Below, in pieces: positions 1 to 5,338 of a stretch of DNA of 5,338 nt (position 1 is the stretch's first letter; each line of letters begins with the position of its first letter). The notes beneath the pieces are model-generated. The model did not search any database and was not told where the DNA came from. It saw only the letters and a list, made by a program, of their open reading frames with translations. The translations under genes and the position numbers were made by a program. Source of the stretch: Flavobacteriales bacterium UBA7519 (lineage in GTDB: Bacteria; Bacteroidota; Bacteroidia; Flavobacteriales; Weeksellaceae); the NCBI GenBank assembly GCA_002476905.1, contig DLND01000029.1, positions 18,005 through 23,342 on the forward strand, read 5' to 3'.

Positions 1-63
1 GCGCGCAATTCTCTAAAGGTCACGCCATAAAAAAAAAACTTGGAAAGCCTTTTTATATTGATT
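1..63. other. Left-edge non-coding stretch downstream of porT
   Basis: This short stretch lies beyond the porT stop codon. It holds a GC-rich start (gcgcgc), an uncharacterised segment to about position 28, a run of ten A (29-38), and an AT-rich tail. On the porT strand the run reads as ten T after a GGCTTTCC segment. I cannot build a stem of more than two G-C pairs in front of it, so it is not a good intrinsic terminator. No gene is supported here. The first 28 bases do not match any vector or adapter I recognise. Confidence 0.5.
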
Positions 64-870
64 TTATTCGAATTTCAGTACCAGCATAAATGCCCGGCTT
101 TGCATGCTGGAAATGGCTGGTGTCCAATAAGGTGGTGTGCTGGATTTGTCCTGAACCAACTCGTTATTGGTGAAAAAAGTTCCGCGGACTGCTGGTGTCA
201 GTTTGAATCTGCTGAAGTAAAACTGTATCCCGATTTCTGCAGACCAGCCGAAGTTATGAGTAGTTGTTCGGAACGTATTGACACTGTTGTCGCCTTCGGA
301 ACGTTCGTTGGATTGCAGATTCATCAGGTAGTTGATTCCTGCAGCAGCGTATGGACGGGAATTGTACCAGCGGTCTCCGTGTATCTCCAGCAAAATAGGG
401 ACATCAACATACGTGGATTTTACGGTTCTTTTTATATCTACATCGGTTGGTGTAATTGGAGGCACGACCGATCCATCGGGTAAGGGATATCCCGAAGGGT
501 ACATTTTATTAACTTTATCAAATGTATTGAATGTGAGTTCTCTTTGTACGAAATGCAAGCCTGGTTCAATTCTTAGATCAAGAAATTCATTAAGCCGCAT
601 TTTACCGATAAGCCCCGCACCAAAGCTATAAGTAGGCTTGGATTCAACAAGGTTTTTATTACCATCTGTTCCATATGTACGATCCAGAACCATTTTATAA
701 TCGAAATTGTTGGCAGCAAGATAGAATCCTGCTGTAAATTTTATAAAATCAACAGCTTCCATATTTTCCGGTCTGTCTTTGGTTCGGAAAAGATTATTGA
801 ACGTCTGTGCCTGGAGATTACTCCCCAAAGCAAGGCTTAGTAATACAATCTTGGTCAATCGCTTCGTCAT
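64..870 (-). CDS. porT: PorT/SprT family type IX secretion system protein
   Basis: This 268-residue protein looks like PorT (SprT in Flavobacterium), an envelope component needed for type IX secretion, which exports proteins with C-terminal sorting domains across the outer membrane. Residues 1-21 form a signal peptide with a basic start, a Leu-rich core and likely cleavage at LQA|QTF. The rest has alternating aromatic/hydrophobic strands typical of the outer-membrane beta-barrel domain 2 fold, including YVDVPILLEI (154-163) and RPYAAAGINYLM (172-183), and it ends in an aromatic residue segment LKFE. A Pro/Gly-rich loop (about 122-145) sits between strands, and the protein is somewhat longer than the ~240 residues I recall for PorT homologues. 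The ATG lies 1 bp after the ubiE stop, so the two genes are very probably cotranscribed and translationally coupled; ubiE-porT pairing is common in Bacteroidota. GC is about 42% by hand count, higher than its neighbours. Family assignment is from memory of homologues, without alignment. Confidence 0.88.
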   Translation of the reverse strand: MTKRLTKIVLLSLALGSNLQAQTFNNLFRTKDRPENMEAVDFIKFTAGFYLAANNFDYKMVLDRTYGTDGNKNLVESKPTYSFGAGLIGKMRLNEFLDLRIEPGLHFVQRELTFNTFDKVNKMYPSGYPLPDGSVVPPITPTDVDIKRTVKSTYVDVPILLEIHGDRWYNSRPYAAAGINYLMNLQSNERSEGDNSVNTFRTTTHNFGWSAEIGIQFYFSRFKLTPAVRGTFFTNNELVQDKSSTPPYWTPAISSMQSRAFMLVLKFE

Positions 871-871
871 C

Positions 872-1597
872 CTATTTTGTAGCTTTATAAATGGTGGCTA
901 TTCCTAAACTTAGTTTTGTGTATTCTACCTTTCTGAATCCTGTATTCAGAAGAATAGTTTTCATTTTTTCTCCGTAAGGAAAGGCATTAACGGAATCCGG
1001 AAGATAGGTATAAGCACGGTTGTCTTTAGAAACCAAACGACCGATTTTCGGCAATATATTTTTAAAGTAAAACATATAGAACGGAGCCAAAAATCCTTCG
1101 ACTTTGGAGAATTCTAAAATATAAATACTCTTATTTTCCTTCACAACTCTTCTAAGTTCCGATAGACCTTTTTCCAGATTTTCGAAGTTCCTCACTCCAA
1201 ATGCAACGGTTACACCATCAAATTTATTGTCTTCAAACGGAAGTTGTTCTGCATCGCCTTTCTGCATCGTAATCTTACCGTCAAGATTTTGCTTCTTGAT
1301 TTTTTCGATTCCCACATTCAGCATCTGTTGAGAAAGGTCAAGTCCAACAACATCTGAGTTGGTTCCTTTCTGAACTGCTAATGCTAAATCTCCTGTTCCT
1401 GTAGCAACATCCAAAACTAATTGTGGTTGGTCTTTTTTTAGCATATCTACCAACTTGTTTCTCCATAGCACATCAATTTTCATCGATAAAACGTGATTCA
1501 AAAGGTCATATTTTGGTGCAATGTTGTCAAACATATCTTCGACCTGACTTTTTTTGCTATTTTCGGAGTTGTATGGTGTTACGTTGTTGTGTTCCAT
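872..1597 (-). CDS. ubiE: Demethylmenaquinone methyltransferase (UbiE/MenG)
   Basis: This cytoplasmic class I SAM-dependent methyltransferase converts demethylmenaquinone to menaquinone, the last step of the pathway. Flavobacteria use menaquinone and lack ubiquinone, so MenG is the functional name. Visible motifs are the family N-terminus with MFDNIAPKYDLLN (22-34), SAM-binding motif I VLDVATGTGD (61-70), the acidic GLDLSQQML segment (85-93), GDAEQLPF (114-121), the UbiE signature AFGVRNFENL (132-141) and the second signature YTYLPDSVNAFP (196-207). The length of 241 residues is normal for the family. The ATG start has no Shine-Dalgarno but is preceded by an A-rich stretch, usual in this phylum. 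It is followed after 1 bp by porT and lies 55 bp downstream of an uncharacterised membrane protein gene. Nothing suggests damage. Confidence 0.96.
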   Translation of the reverse strand: MEHNNVTPYNSENSKKSQVEDMFDNIAPKYDLLNHVLSMKIDVLWRNKLVDMLKKDQPQLVLDVATGTGDLALAVQKGTNSDVVGLDLSQQMLNVGIEKIKKQNLDGKITMQKGDAEQLPFEDNKFDGVTVAFGVRNFENLEKGLSELRRVVKENKSIYILEFSKVEGFLAPFYMFYFKNILPKIGRLVSKDNRAYTYLPDSVNAFPYGEKMKTILLNTGFRKVEYTKLSLGIATIYKATK

Positions 1598-1603
1598 TTT
1601 TTT

Positions 1604-1634
1604 ATAAGTGATAATTTATAAATGATAAATGATA
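1604..1634. repeat. AT-rich heptamer tandem repeat in the ubiE leader
   Basis: Four consecutive 7-bp units read ATAAGTG, ATAATTT, ATAAATG, ATAAATG on the plus strand (1604-1631), followed by ATAG. Read as longer units, TTTATAAGTGATAA (1601-1614) and TTTATAAATGATAA (1615-1628) are adjacent and differ at one base. The array ends 6 bp upstream of the ubiE start codon and fills most of the 55-bp gap. It may be simple-sequence drift or a spacing element in the 5' leader; no function is shown. Confidence 0.7.
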
Positions 1635-1652
1635 GCTTAATTTCAAAATCAC

Positions 1653-2225
1653 TTAAAATTTGTAATAGTTGTTGTAATAATTGATAAAATCCTGCTTTCT
1701 GAAAATCTTAGATCTGCTTTCAACTTTTGCTACATTTTTGATAATGCGGTCATAATCTTCATCCAAATTATAATAAAAGTCTTCAGAATATAACTTGTTT
1801 ATTTTCTTAACATCGCCAAGATAAAGCTTCTTATCAATCTCTAATCCGGGTTTTGTAGCCATCAAAGAATCTTTGTTCAAACCGTAACCATAGTATTGAT
1901 TGTTGATGTAATAATCTTTGTGTGTAATATTCAGAAGACCTCTTACTTTGTTCACTGTGAAGGCAGAATCGTAAAGCATTTGTTTGTTTTGATCAAAAAC
2001 CTGAATCTTGTTTTTTCCTTTATTAAGGTCAACTTTCAGATATTGACCGGCAGATAAAACCTTTTCTTCGCCGTTATTGACTTTGAAATAATAAGTTTCC
2101 GGCGTAGGATTGTCCACCAAGTAATAATTCGGTTTTGCCAAAAACAAAAAGTAAATCGCAAAGGCAAATCCCATTGCCAACAAAGAAAAAATCAAACCTT
2201 TTGTAGATGCGCTCAGATTTTTCAT
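1653..2225 (-). CDS. Hypothetical single-pass membrane protein
   Basis: I do not recognise a family for this 190-residue protein. Residues 10-30 form one strongly hydrophobic segment behind a short basic start containing K2 and K9, and a Lys-Pro pair follows (31-32). This fits an N-terminal membrane anchor with the rest outside the cytoplasm. The stretch from about 34 to 100 has short alternating strands and turns (NNGEEKVLSAGQ, NKGKNKIQVFD), suggesting a small beta-sandwich domain; that is inference. The C-terminal half is rich in Tyr, Asn and Lys and ends in a Tyr-rich tail (YYNNYYKF). There is no lipobox and no uncleaved C-terminal sorting motif. It lies 53 bp downstream of ribD and 55 bp upstream of ubiE on the same strand, which could mean an operon but says little about its job. 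The start is the first ATG of the frame, placed right before the hydrophobic segment. The reading frame is intact and of normal composition, so a real gene is likely. Confidence 0.82.
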   Translation of the reverse strand: MKNLSASTKGLIFSLLAMGFAFAIYFLFLAKPNYYLVDNPTPETYYFKVNNGEEKVLSAGQYLKVDLNKGKNKIQVFDQNKQMLYDSAFTVNKVRGLLNITHKDYYINNQYYGYGLNKDSLMATKPGLEIDKKLYLGDVKKINKLYSEDFYYNLDEDYDRIIKNVAKVESRSKIFRKQDFINYYNNYYKF

Positions 2226-2278
2226 AGAGTGATTAAAGATGCGAATTTAAGGATTTTTTCTGAGCTGTAATTCTGATA

Positions 2279-3316
2279 TTAGTCAAGACTTTCGTTAACG
2301 AAAAATAAAATTTCTGTATCTCTTAGATTTTCTTTTTTTTGAGGATTGAAATTGAATTCCGGAGCTTTGGTTCCGTTTTCCAAATTCAAATTTGGGTTTT
2401 TGAAAATTAGAGCTTCATCCCAAAGATTTTGATCGATGAATTCTTGCAATGTAAATCTTCCTCCCTCGATAATCACAGACTGAATTTGTAATTCGTACAG
2501 TTTTTCTAAAATCTGATTAACTGAATTTTCCCTTTCTATTTTAATGAATTTCAGATTTTTATCTTCAAGATTTTTAACCGAATTAAAAATAATAGTTTCT
2601 GCTTCATCATTATAAATATTAGAATCCTGAGAAACTCCCAGATTGAAATCAATCAAAATTCTAATAGGATTTCTTCCTTCAACTTCTCTTACCGTCAAAC
2701 TTGGATTGTCGTGAAGCGCAGTGTTTTTTCCAACCAAAATAGCGTGTTCTTCGCTTCTCATTTGATGAACAAACTGCTTAGAAAGTGAATTACTTATTTG
2801 GATTGGTTTGAAATTCTTATCCATAAAACCATCTGCAGATTGCGCCCATTTTAGGATAATAAAAGGTCTTTTTCTCTCGTGGTAAGTGAAAAATCTTTTG
2901 TTGAGTTGTCTGCATTCGTTTTCCAAAACGCTGGAAACAACTTCAATTCCTGCTTCGGTAATGATTTTTTTGCCTTTTCCATTCACTTTATCGTGACTGT
3001 CCATTGCACCAATGACCACTTTTTTGCACCTCAATTCTTTGATTTTAAGAGCGCAAGGTGGTGTTTTTCCAAAGTGCGCACAAGGTTCCAAAGAAACATA
3101 AATTGTAGATTCCGGAATCAAATGTTTGTCTTCCTCTTTTATAGAGTTAATCGCATTAATTTCTGCGTGTGGTTCGCCAGCTTTTTTGTGGAAACCTTCG
3201 CCAATTATTCTGTCGTCATAAACGATCACAGAACCCACCAAAGGATTAGGATAGGTTTTTCCCAATGCTTTTTCTGCTAATTCTATACACCTGCGGATGT
3301 AAATTTCATCGTTCAT
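2279..3316 (-). CDS. ribD: Bifunctional riboflavin deaminase/reductase RibD
   Basis: RibD carries out two consecutive steps of riboflavin synthesis in the cytoplasm: deamination of 2,5-diamino-6-ribosylamino-4-pyrimidinone 5'-phosphate and NADPH-dependent reduction of the ribosyl side chain. The N-terminal cytidine-deaminase-like domain (about 1-145) has the substrate motif YPNPLVG (22-28) and the zinc site formed by H50-A51-E52 with E52 as proton shuttle, plus C79 and C88 in PCAHFGKTPPC. The C-terminal reductase domain (about 150-345) has LKWAQSADG (155-163), ILVGKNTALHDNPSLTVR and a late IIEGG motif. At 345 residues it is slightly shorter than the roughly 370 of the E. coli enzyme but has both domains. 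No other rib gene and no FMN riboswitch is seen nearby. The ATG is 10 bp after the stop of the upstream secreted-protein gene, suggesting cotranscription. Confidence 0.96.
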   Translation of the reverse strand: MNDEIYIRRCIELAEKALGKTYPNPLVGSVIVYDDRIIGEGFHKKAGEPHAEINAINSIKEEDKHLIPESTIYVSLEPCAHFGKTPPCALKIKELRCKKVVIGAMDSHDKVNGKGKKIITEAGIEVVSSVLENECRQLNKRFFTYHERKRPFIILKWAQSADGFMDKNFKPIQISNSLSKQFVHQMRSEEHAILVGKNTALHDNPSLTVREVEGRNPIRILIDFNLGVSQDSNIYNDEAETIIFNSVKNLEDKNLKFIKIERENSVNQILEKLYELQIQSVIIEGGRFTLQEFIDQNLWDEALIFKNPNLNLENGTKAPEFNFNPQKKENLRDTEILFFVNESLD

Positions 3317-3326
3317 TCTTGCTAAA

Positions 3327-3983
3327 TCATTTTTTTTTCGCGTCTACAGCAGTCGGTTTGTACGTTACAGGCGGGAGAGCTGTTGTAATCACGGCTTCCA
3401 TTAGTTTGCTTCTCTCTTTTGAAAGTGATCTGGAAGCGTATTTTAGATCGCCGGCAAGACGTTTTGAATAAGAAAATATGAGAAAAGATTTTTTGCCGTT
3501 CGCGTCAAAGCTTTTAAATCTGTCAATGTTATATTCGGCGTAAGATTCGCCTTCTTTTGGACTTACAGTGATTAGATAATCAACAATCATTTCTTTACCA
3601 TCCGGACTTTCCGTAACGCCCACAAAAGCATATTTGTCCTGATTTTTTTCTTTGAGTTTTTCGACGTATTCTACTTTTTGTTTGACAGCCGTTTCTATGT
3701 CAATTTCCTTATCGAAATATGAAATATTAATGAGTTCTTTATAATTTTTGAAATCATCATCTCTCAGGATATATTGCTGTTGCGCCCAAGTTGCAGAATT
3801 CTGTTTACTCCAAGCCAGGAAATATTCACTTTCATTGAACTTTAGTGGTCCGGGAATATTTAATCTGTCTATTATTTGAACCGGTGCAGAAACAGAAACC
3901 TCGTCGTTTTTAGTTTCCTGAGAATGAAAACTCGATGTCAATGCGAAAAGGCAAAAAGCAGAAAGTAAAATTTTATTTTTCAT
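3327..3983 (-). CDS. Hypothetical secreted or periplasmic protein
   Basis: I do not recognise a family for this 218-residue protein. Residues 1-21 form a clear Sec signal peptide: MKNK start, hydrophobic core with ILLSAFCLFAL, and a likely cleavage near FHS|QE. Cys11 is inside the core with Phe before it, so it is not a lipobox and the product is probably soluble periplasmic or exported. The mature part is mixed alpha/beta and charged: a Trp-containing region (AWSKQNSATWAQQQ, about 58-71), a Lys/Glu-rich helix (about 100-115) and a strand-rich middle with VGVTESPDGKEMIVDYLI. It ends with a Lys run coded by nine A. Lack of a type IX sorting domain argues against export by that system. The gene is 10 bp upstream of ribD and likely shares its transcript, though no link to riboflavin synthesis is apparent. 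The start is the ATG directly before the signal peptide. Confidence 0.85.
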   Translation of the reverse strand: MKNKILLSAFCLFALTSSFHSQETKNDEVSVSAPVQIIDRLNIPGPLKFNESEYFLAWSKQNSATWAQQQYILRDDDFKNYKELINISYFDKEIDIETAVKQKVEYVEKLKEKNQDKYAFVGVTESPDGKEMIVDYLITVSPKEGESYAEYNIDRFKSFDANGKKSFLIFSYSKRLAGDLKYASRSLSKERSKLMEAVITTALPPVTYKPTAVDAKKK

Positions 3984-4081
3984 AACTTTTGATTTGGAAT
4001 TTAAGTTCTCGTTGATTTGGATAATTTTTCAGGGTGATTTATGCGGAAATCTACTTGATTTCTGTAAGAATATTTTAAAAA
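3984..4081. other. 98-bp gap between nadE and the secreted-protein gene
   Basis: This is the largest gap between the minus-strand genes, so a promoter for the secreted-protein gene and ribD may lie here. I do not find an exact TAnnTTTG element on the minus strand. The gap holds two copies of a 10-bp direct repeat (listed separately) and a weak hairpin, GAAATC-TACTT-GATTTC at 4046-4062. The hairpin has six pairs, only two of them G-C, and no T-tract behind it on the minus strand, so it is unlikely to stop transcription from nadE. Confidence 0.5.
3989..4021. repeat. Paired 10-bp direct repeat TTGATTTGGA
   Basis: The identical 10-mer TTGATTTGGA occurs at 3989-3998 and 4012-4021, 23 bp apart start to start, about two turns of the helix. 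On the coding strand of the downstream gene it reads TCCAAATCAA, with the nearer copy ending 5 bp before the ATG. Such spacing would fit a tandem binding site for a regulator, but chance duplication in AT-rich DNA is also possible. Confidence 0.55.
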
Positions 4082-4873
4082 TTATTTCAATTCAGTCGGA
4101 ATCACGCAAACAGGAATCGGATTCATTTTATGTTGCGTCGCTCTGTTGAATCTCAGATAAATTGTCATTACTTCTTTTTGTCTTCCTTCAAAATCTGCTT
4201 CTGTTTTTCCAGCAAGTTGTTGTTCCATAGCCCATTCCAATTCTGGATAAGTCGCTCCAATTTGATCTTCATCCGTCCTTTCAACTTCCCAAAGTCCGTC
4301 TGTTGGTTTTGCTACTTGGATACTTTCAAGAATTCCCAATTCCTTGGCAATCTCATAAACCTGAGTTTTATAAAGATCTGCAATAGGAGAGATGTCCACG
4401 CCACCATCGCCATATTTTGTGAAGAATCCAACGCCAAAATCTTCAACCTTATTTCCAGTTCCGGTTACCAAAAGTCCATTGATTTGACCATAATAGTATA
4501 GTGTAACCATTCTCAACCTTGATCTTGTGTTAGCTTCAGCAAGATTTTTATTTGGAGAATCATCTTTGTATCCTTCAGTCGTTTTTTCAAAAGATTCAAA
4601 TGTTGGTGTCAAATCAACTCGAAAACCTTCTACATTAGAGAAATTTGATTTTAAAAACTCGATGTGATCTTGAGCTCTGTCCACCTGATCGGCTTTTTGA
4701 CGGATTGGCATTTCCAAAACCAAAGTTTGCAATCCTGTTTTCGCTGCCAAAGTTGAAACCACTGCGGAATCTATTCCTCCGGAAACACCCACTATAAAAC
4801 CTTTTGAATTCGCTTTGGTTGCATAATCTTTTAGCCAGTTTACGATATGATCTATTACTTTTTGTGTCTGCAT
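4082..4873 (-). CDS. nadE: NAD(+) synthase, ammonia-dependent type
   Basis: NadE makes NAD from nicotinic acid adenine dinucleotide, ATP and a nitrogen donor in the cytoplasm, the final step of NAD synthesis. The protein has 263 residues and only the synthetase domain; the ~300-residue N-terminal glutaminase (nitrilase) domain of the glutamine-dependent enzyme is absent, so free ammonia is the expected donor (EC 6.3.1.5 type). Visible motifs are the ATP pyrophosphatase P-loop SGGIDS (31-36), NTRSRLRM (115-122), TGTGNKVED (137-145), KYGDGGVDISPI (153-164) and the substrate-side KPTDGLWE segment. The start ATG precedes a normal family N-terminus (helix VIDHIVNWLKDYA). It is divergent from gldB with a 74-bp intergenic region. 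I could not find a good minus-strand promoter there. The frame is complete with no missing key residue. Confidence 0.95.
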   Translation of the reverse strand: MQTQKVIDHIVNWLKDYATKANSKGFIVGVSGGIDSAVVSTLAAKTGLQTLVLEMPIRQKADQVDRAQDHIEFLKSNFSNVEGFRVDLTPTFESFEKTTEGYKDDSPNKNLAEANTRSRLRMVTLYYYGQINGLLVTGTGNKVEDFGVGFFTKYGDGGVDISPIADLYKTQVYEIAKELGILESIQVAKPTDGLWEVERTDEDQIGATYPELEWAMEQQLAGKTEADFEGRQKEVMTIYLRFNRATQHKMNPIPVCVIPTELK

Positions 4874-4889
4874 AATATTTTGTTAAAAT

Positions 4890-4902
4890 TCTTGATTCAA
4901 GA
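4890..4902. promoter_or_regulatory. 13-bp palindrome between nadE and gldB
   Basis: TCTTGATTCAAGA is a perfect inverted repeat around the central T at 4896, with six paired positions each side. It covers the proposed -33 TTG of the gldB promoter and starts 16 bp upstream of the nadE ATG, a position where a dimeric regulator could affect both genes. The symmetry is seen directly; the operator role is inference, and short palindromes are common in AT-rich DNA. Confidence 0.35.
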
Positions 4903-4920
4903 TTTAAAGCGTTATTTTTG
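4892..4920 (+). promoter_or_regulatory. Predicted gldB promoter, Bacteroidota type
   Basis: TTG at 4892-4894 and TATTTTTG at 4913-4920 are separated by 18 bp. This matches the Bacteroidota/Flavobacterium promoter pattern TTG-N17-23-TAnnTTTG recognised by the main sigma factor of the phylum. The gldB ATG follows 27 bp after the -7 element, leaving a short leader. It is the only exact TAnnTTTG match that I noticed in the intergenic regions. Confidence 0.7.
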
Positions 4921-4947
4921 CTTTTCGAAAATCTTAATGTAAAAATA

Positions 4948-5324
4948 ATGAAGTTTTTCCAATATATCACGATTTCTGCAGTTTTAGTTTTTGGATTAAG
5001 TTCTTGCAAAAAAGAAAATGAAAACCAATGGAATGTTGAAATCAAAAATCCTGTTAAAAAAGTAGAGGTTACAGATTTGTCTGGGGAATTCTATAATTCT
5101 TCTGTTAGTTTGGAAGATTTCAAAGCGAAATATCCTTGGTTTCAAGGTTCTGTTCCTGATGCAGATTACGAGAATAGAAGAAAAGATACAATGGAAGTTC
5201 GTGTTTATAAAGAAGCGATTTCTAAGTTTGATAAAACAAAACTGAATAAAGATTTGGTTGATCTTTTTTCACGTATCAAAAATTACTTCCCGAATTTTGT
5301 TCCGCCTCATATTTATTTATATTC
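4948..5324 (+). CDS. gldB: GldB-family gliding motility lipoprotein, 3' end missing
   Basis: This is the 5' part of a GldB-type lipoprotein, needed for gliding motility in Flavobacterium johnsoniae and also kept in non-gliding relatives. The start encodes a lipoprotein signal: MKFF, hydrophobic core, and lipobox LSSC with Cys20 as the lipidated residue, followed by KKEN, so it is probably membrane-anchored. Family features seen are the segment FKAKYPWFQGSVPDADY, the aligned RRKDTMEVRVYKEA, and the helix ending in IKNYFPNFVPPHIYLYS. About 125 codons of an expected ~320 are present. Codons after 5324 come from adapter sequence (DRKS) and should be dropped. The gene is divergent from nadE and has its own promoter. 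gldC, the usual partner downstream, would lie beyond the edge. Family recognition is from memory of homologues. Confidence 0.88.
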
Positions 5325-5338
5325 AGATCGGAAGAGCG
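5325..5338. other. Illumina TruSeq adapter remnant
   Basis: The final 14 bases, agatcggaagagcg, are identical to the beginning of the Illumina TruSeq adapter that continues as the universal/read-2 form. The match starts exactly where the GldB-like protein stops resembling its family (after the YLYS segment). The window end is therefore an untrimmed library artefact. The A at 5325 could be genuine by coincidence. Confidence 0.95.

Noticed and set aside
29..63. Intrinsic terminator of porT
   Set aside because: A T10 run exists on the minus strand, but the preceding GGCTTTCC cannot form a stable stem.
40..483. Long plus-strand open frame opposite porT
   Set aside because: It is fully antisense to the well-supported porT, starts at TTG, is rich in Cys and Trp without any domain, and has no promoter.
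1641..1652. Promoter for ubiE (TGATTTTG on the minus strand)
   Set aside because: One mismatch to the -7 consensus and no properly spaced upstream TTG.
2226..2278. Promoter for the 190-residue membrane protein gene
   Set aside because: TAAATTCG on the minus strand has one mismatch to TAnnTTTG, but no TTG at the needed distance was found.
2879..3280. Plus-strand open frame opposite ribD
   Set aside because: It is Phe/Cys-rich and antisense to the conserved deaminase domain, so it is a shadow of ribD codon structure.
4046..4062. Hairpin GAAATC-TACTT-GATTTC as nadE terminator
   Set aside because: The stem has six pairs with only two G-C, and no T-tract follows on the minus strand.
4635..5045. 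Minus-strand open frame spanning the nadE start and gldB start
   Set aside because: It overlaps nadE in another frame, crosses the divergent promoter and lies antisense to the gldB lipoprotein signal; composition is not protein-like.
1..5338. CRISPR array, tRNA, rRNA, insertion sequence or defence system
   Set aside because: No spaced repeats, no tRNA- or rRNA-like segment, no transposase and no terminal inverted repeats were seen; genes are ordinary chromosomal ones.

Overview
The window looks like an assembled contig from a low-GC member of the Bacteroidota, most likely class Flavobacteriia and close to Chryseobacterium or another Weeksellaceae genus. The lineage call rests on four things: a PorT/SprT type IX secretion protein next to a UbiE/MenG methyltransferase, a GldB-family lipoprotein, near absence of Shine-Dalgarno sequences, and a promoter of the Bacteroidota form TTG-N18-TAnnTTTG. 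No database search was possible, so the genus is inferred.

Six complete genes lie on the minus strand. In their direction of transcription they are nadE (4873-4082), a secreted protein of unknown function (3983-3327), ribD (3316-2279), a single-pass membrane protein of unknown function (2225-1653), ubiE/menG (1597-872) and porT (870-64). Spacing suggests at least two tight pairs: the unknown secreted gene with ribD (10 bp apart) and ubiE with porT (1 bp apart). The other gaps are 53-98 bp. I see no convincing terminator in them, so longer read-through transcripts are possible. On the plus strand, divergent from nadE, the 5' part of gldB (from 4948) runs to the right edge.

The genes combine cofactor and quinone metabolism (NAD synthesis, riboflavin synthesis, menaquinone methylation) with envelope functions (type IX secretion, a gliding-type lipoprotein, two envelope proteins of unknown function). 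All the recognised enzymes keep their key motifs and look intact.

The last 14 bases (5325-5338) match the start of the Illumina TruSeq adapter, so the window ends in library adapter and the last GldB residues are not biological. The first ~28 bases are also odd in composition and fit no feature. I did not find a clearly new biological system. The observations most worth checking are the adapter end, a heptamer tandem repeat in front of ubiE, a homopolymer where a one-base change would fuse the secreted protein to RibD, a 10-bp direct repeat and a 13-bp palindrome in promoter regions, and the higher GC of porT.
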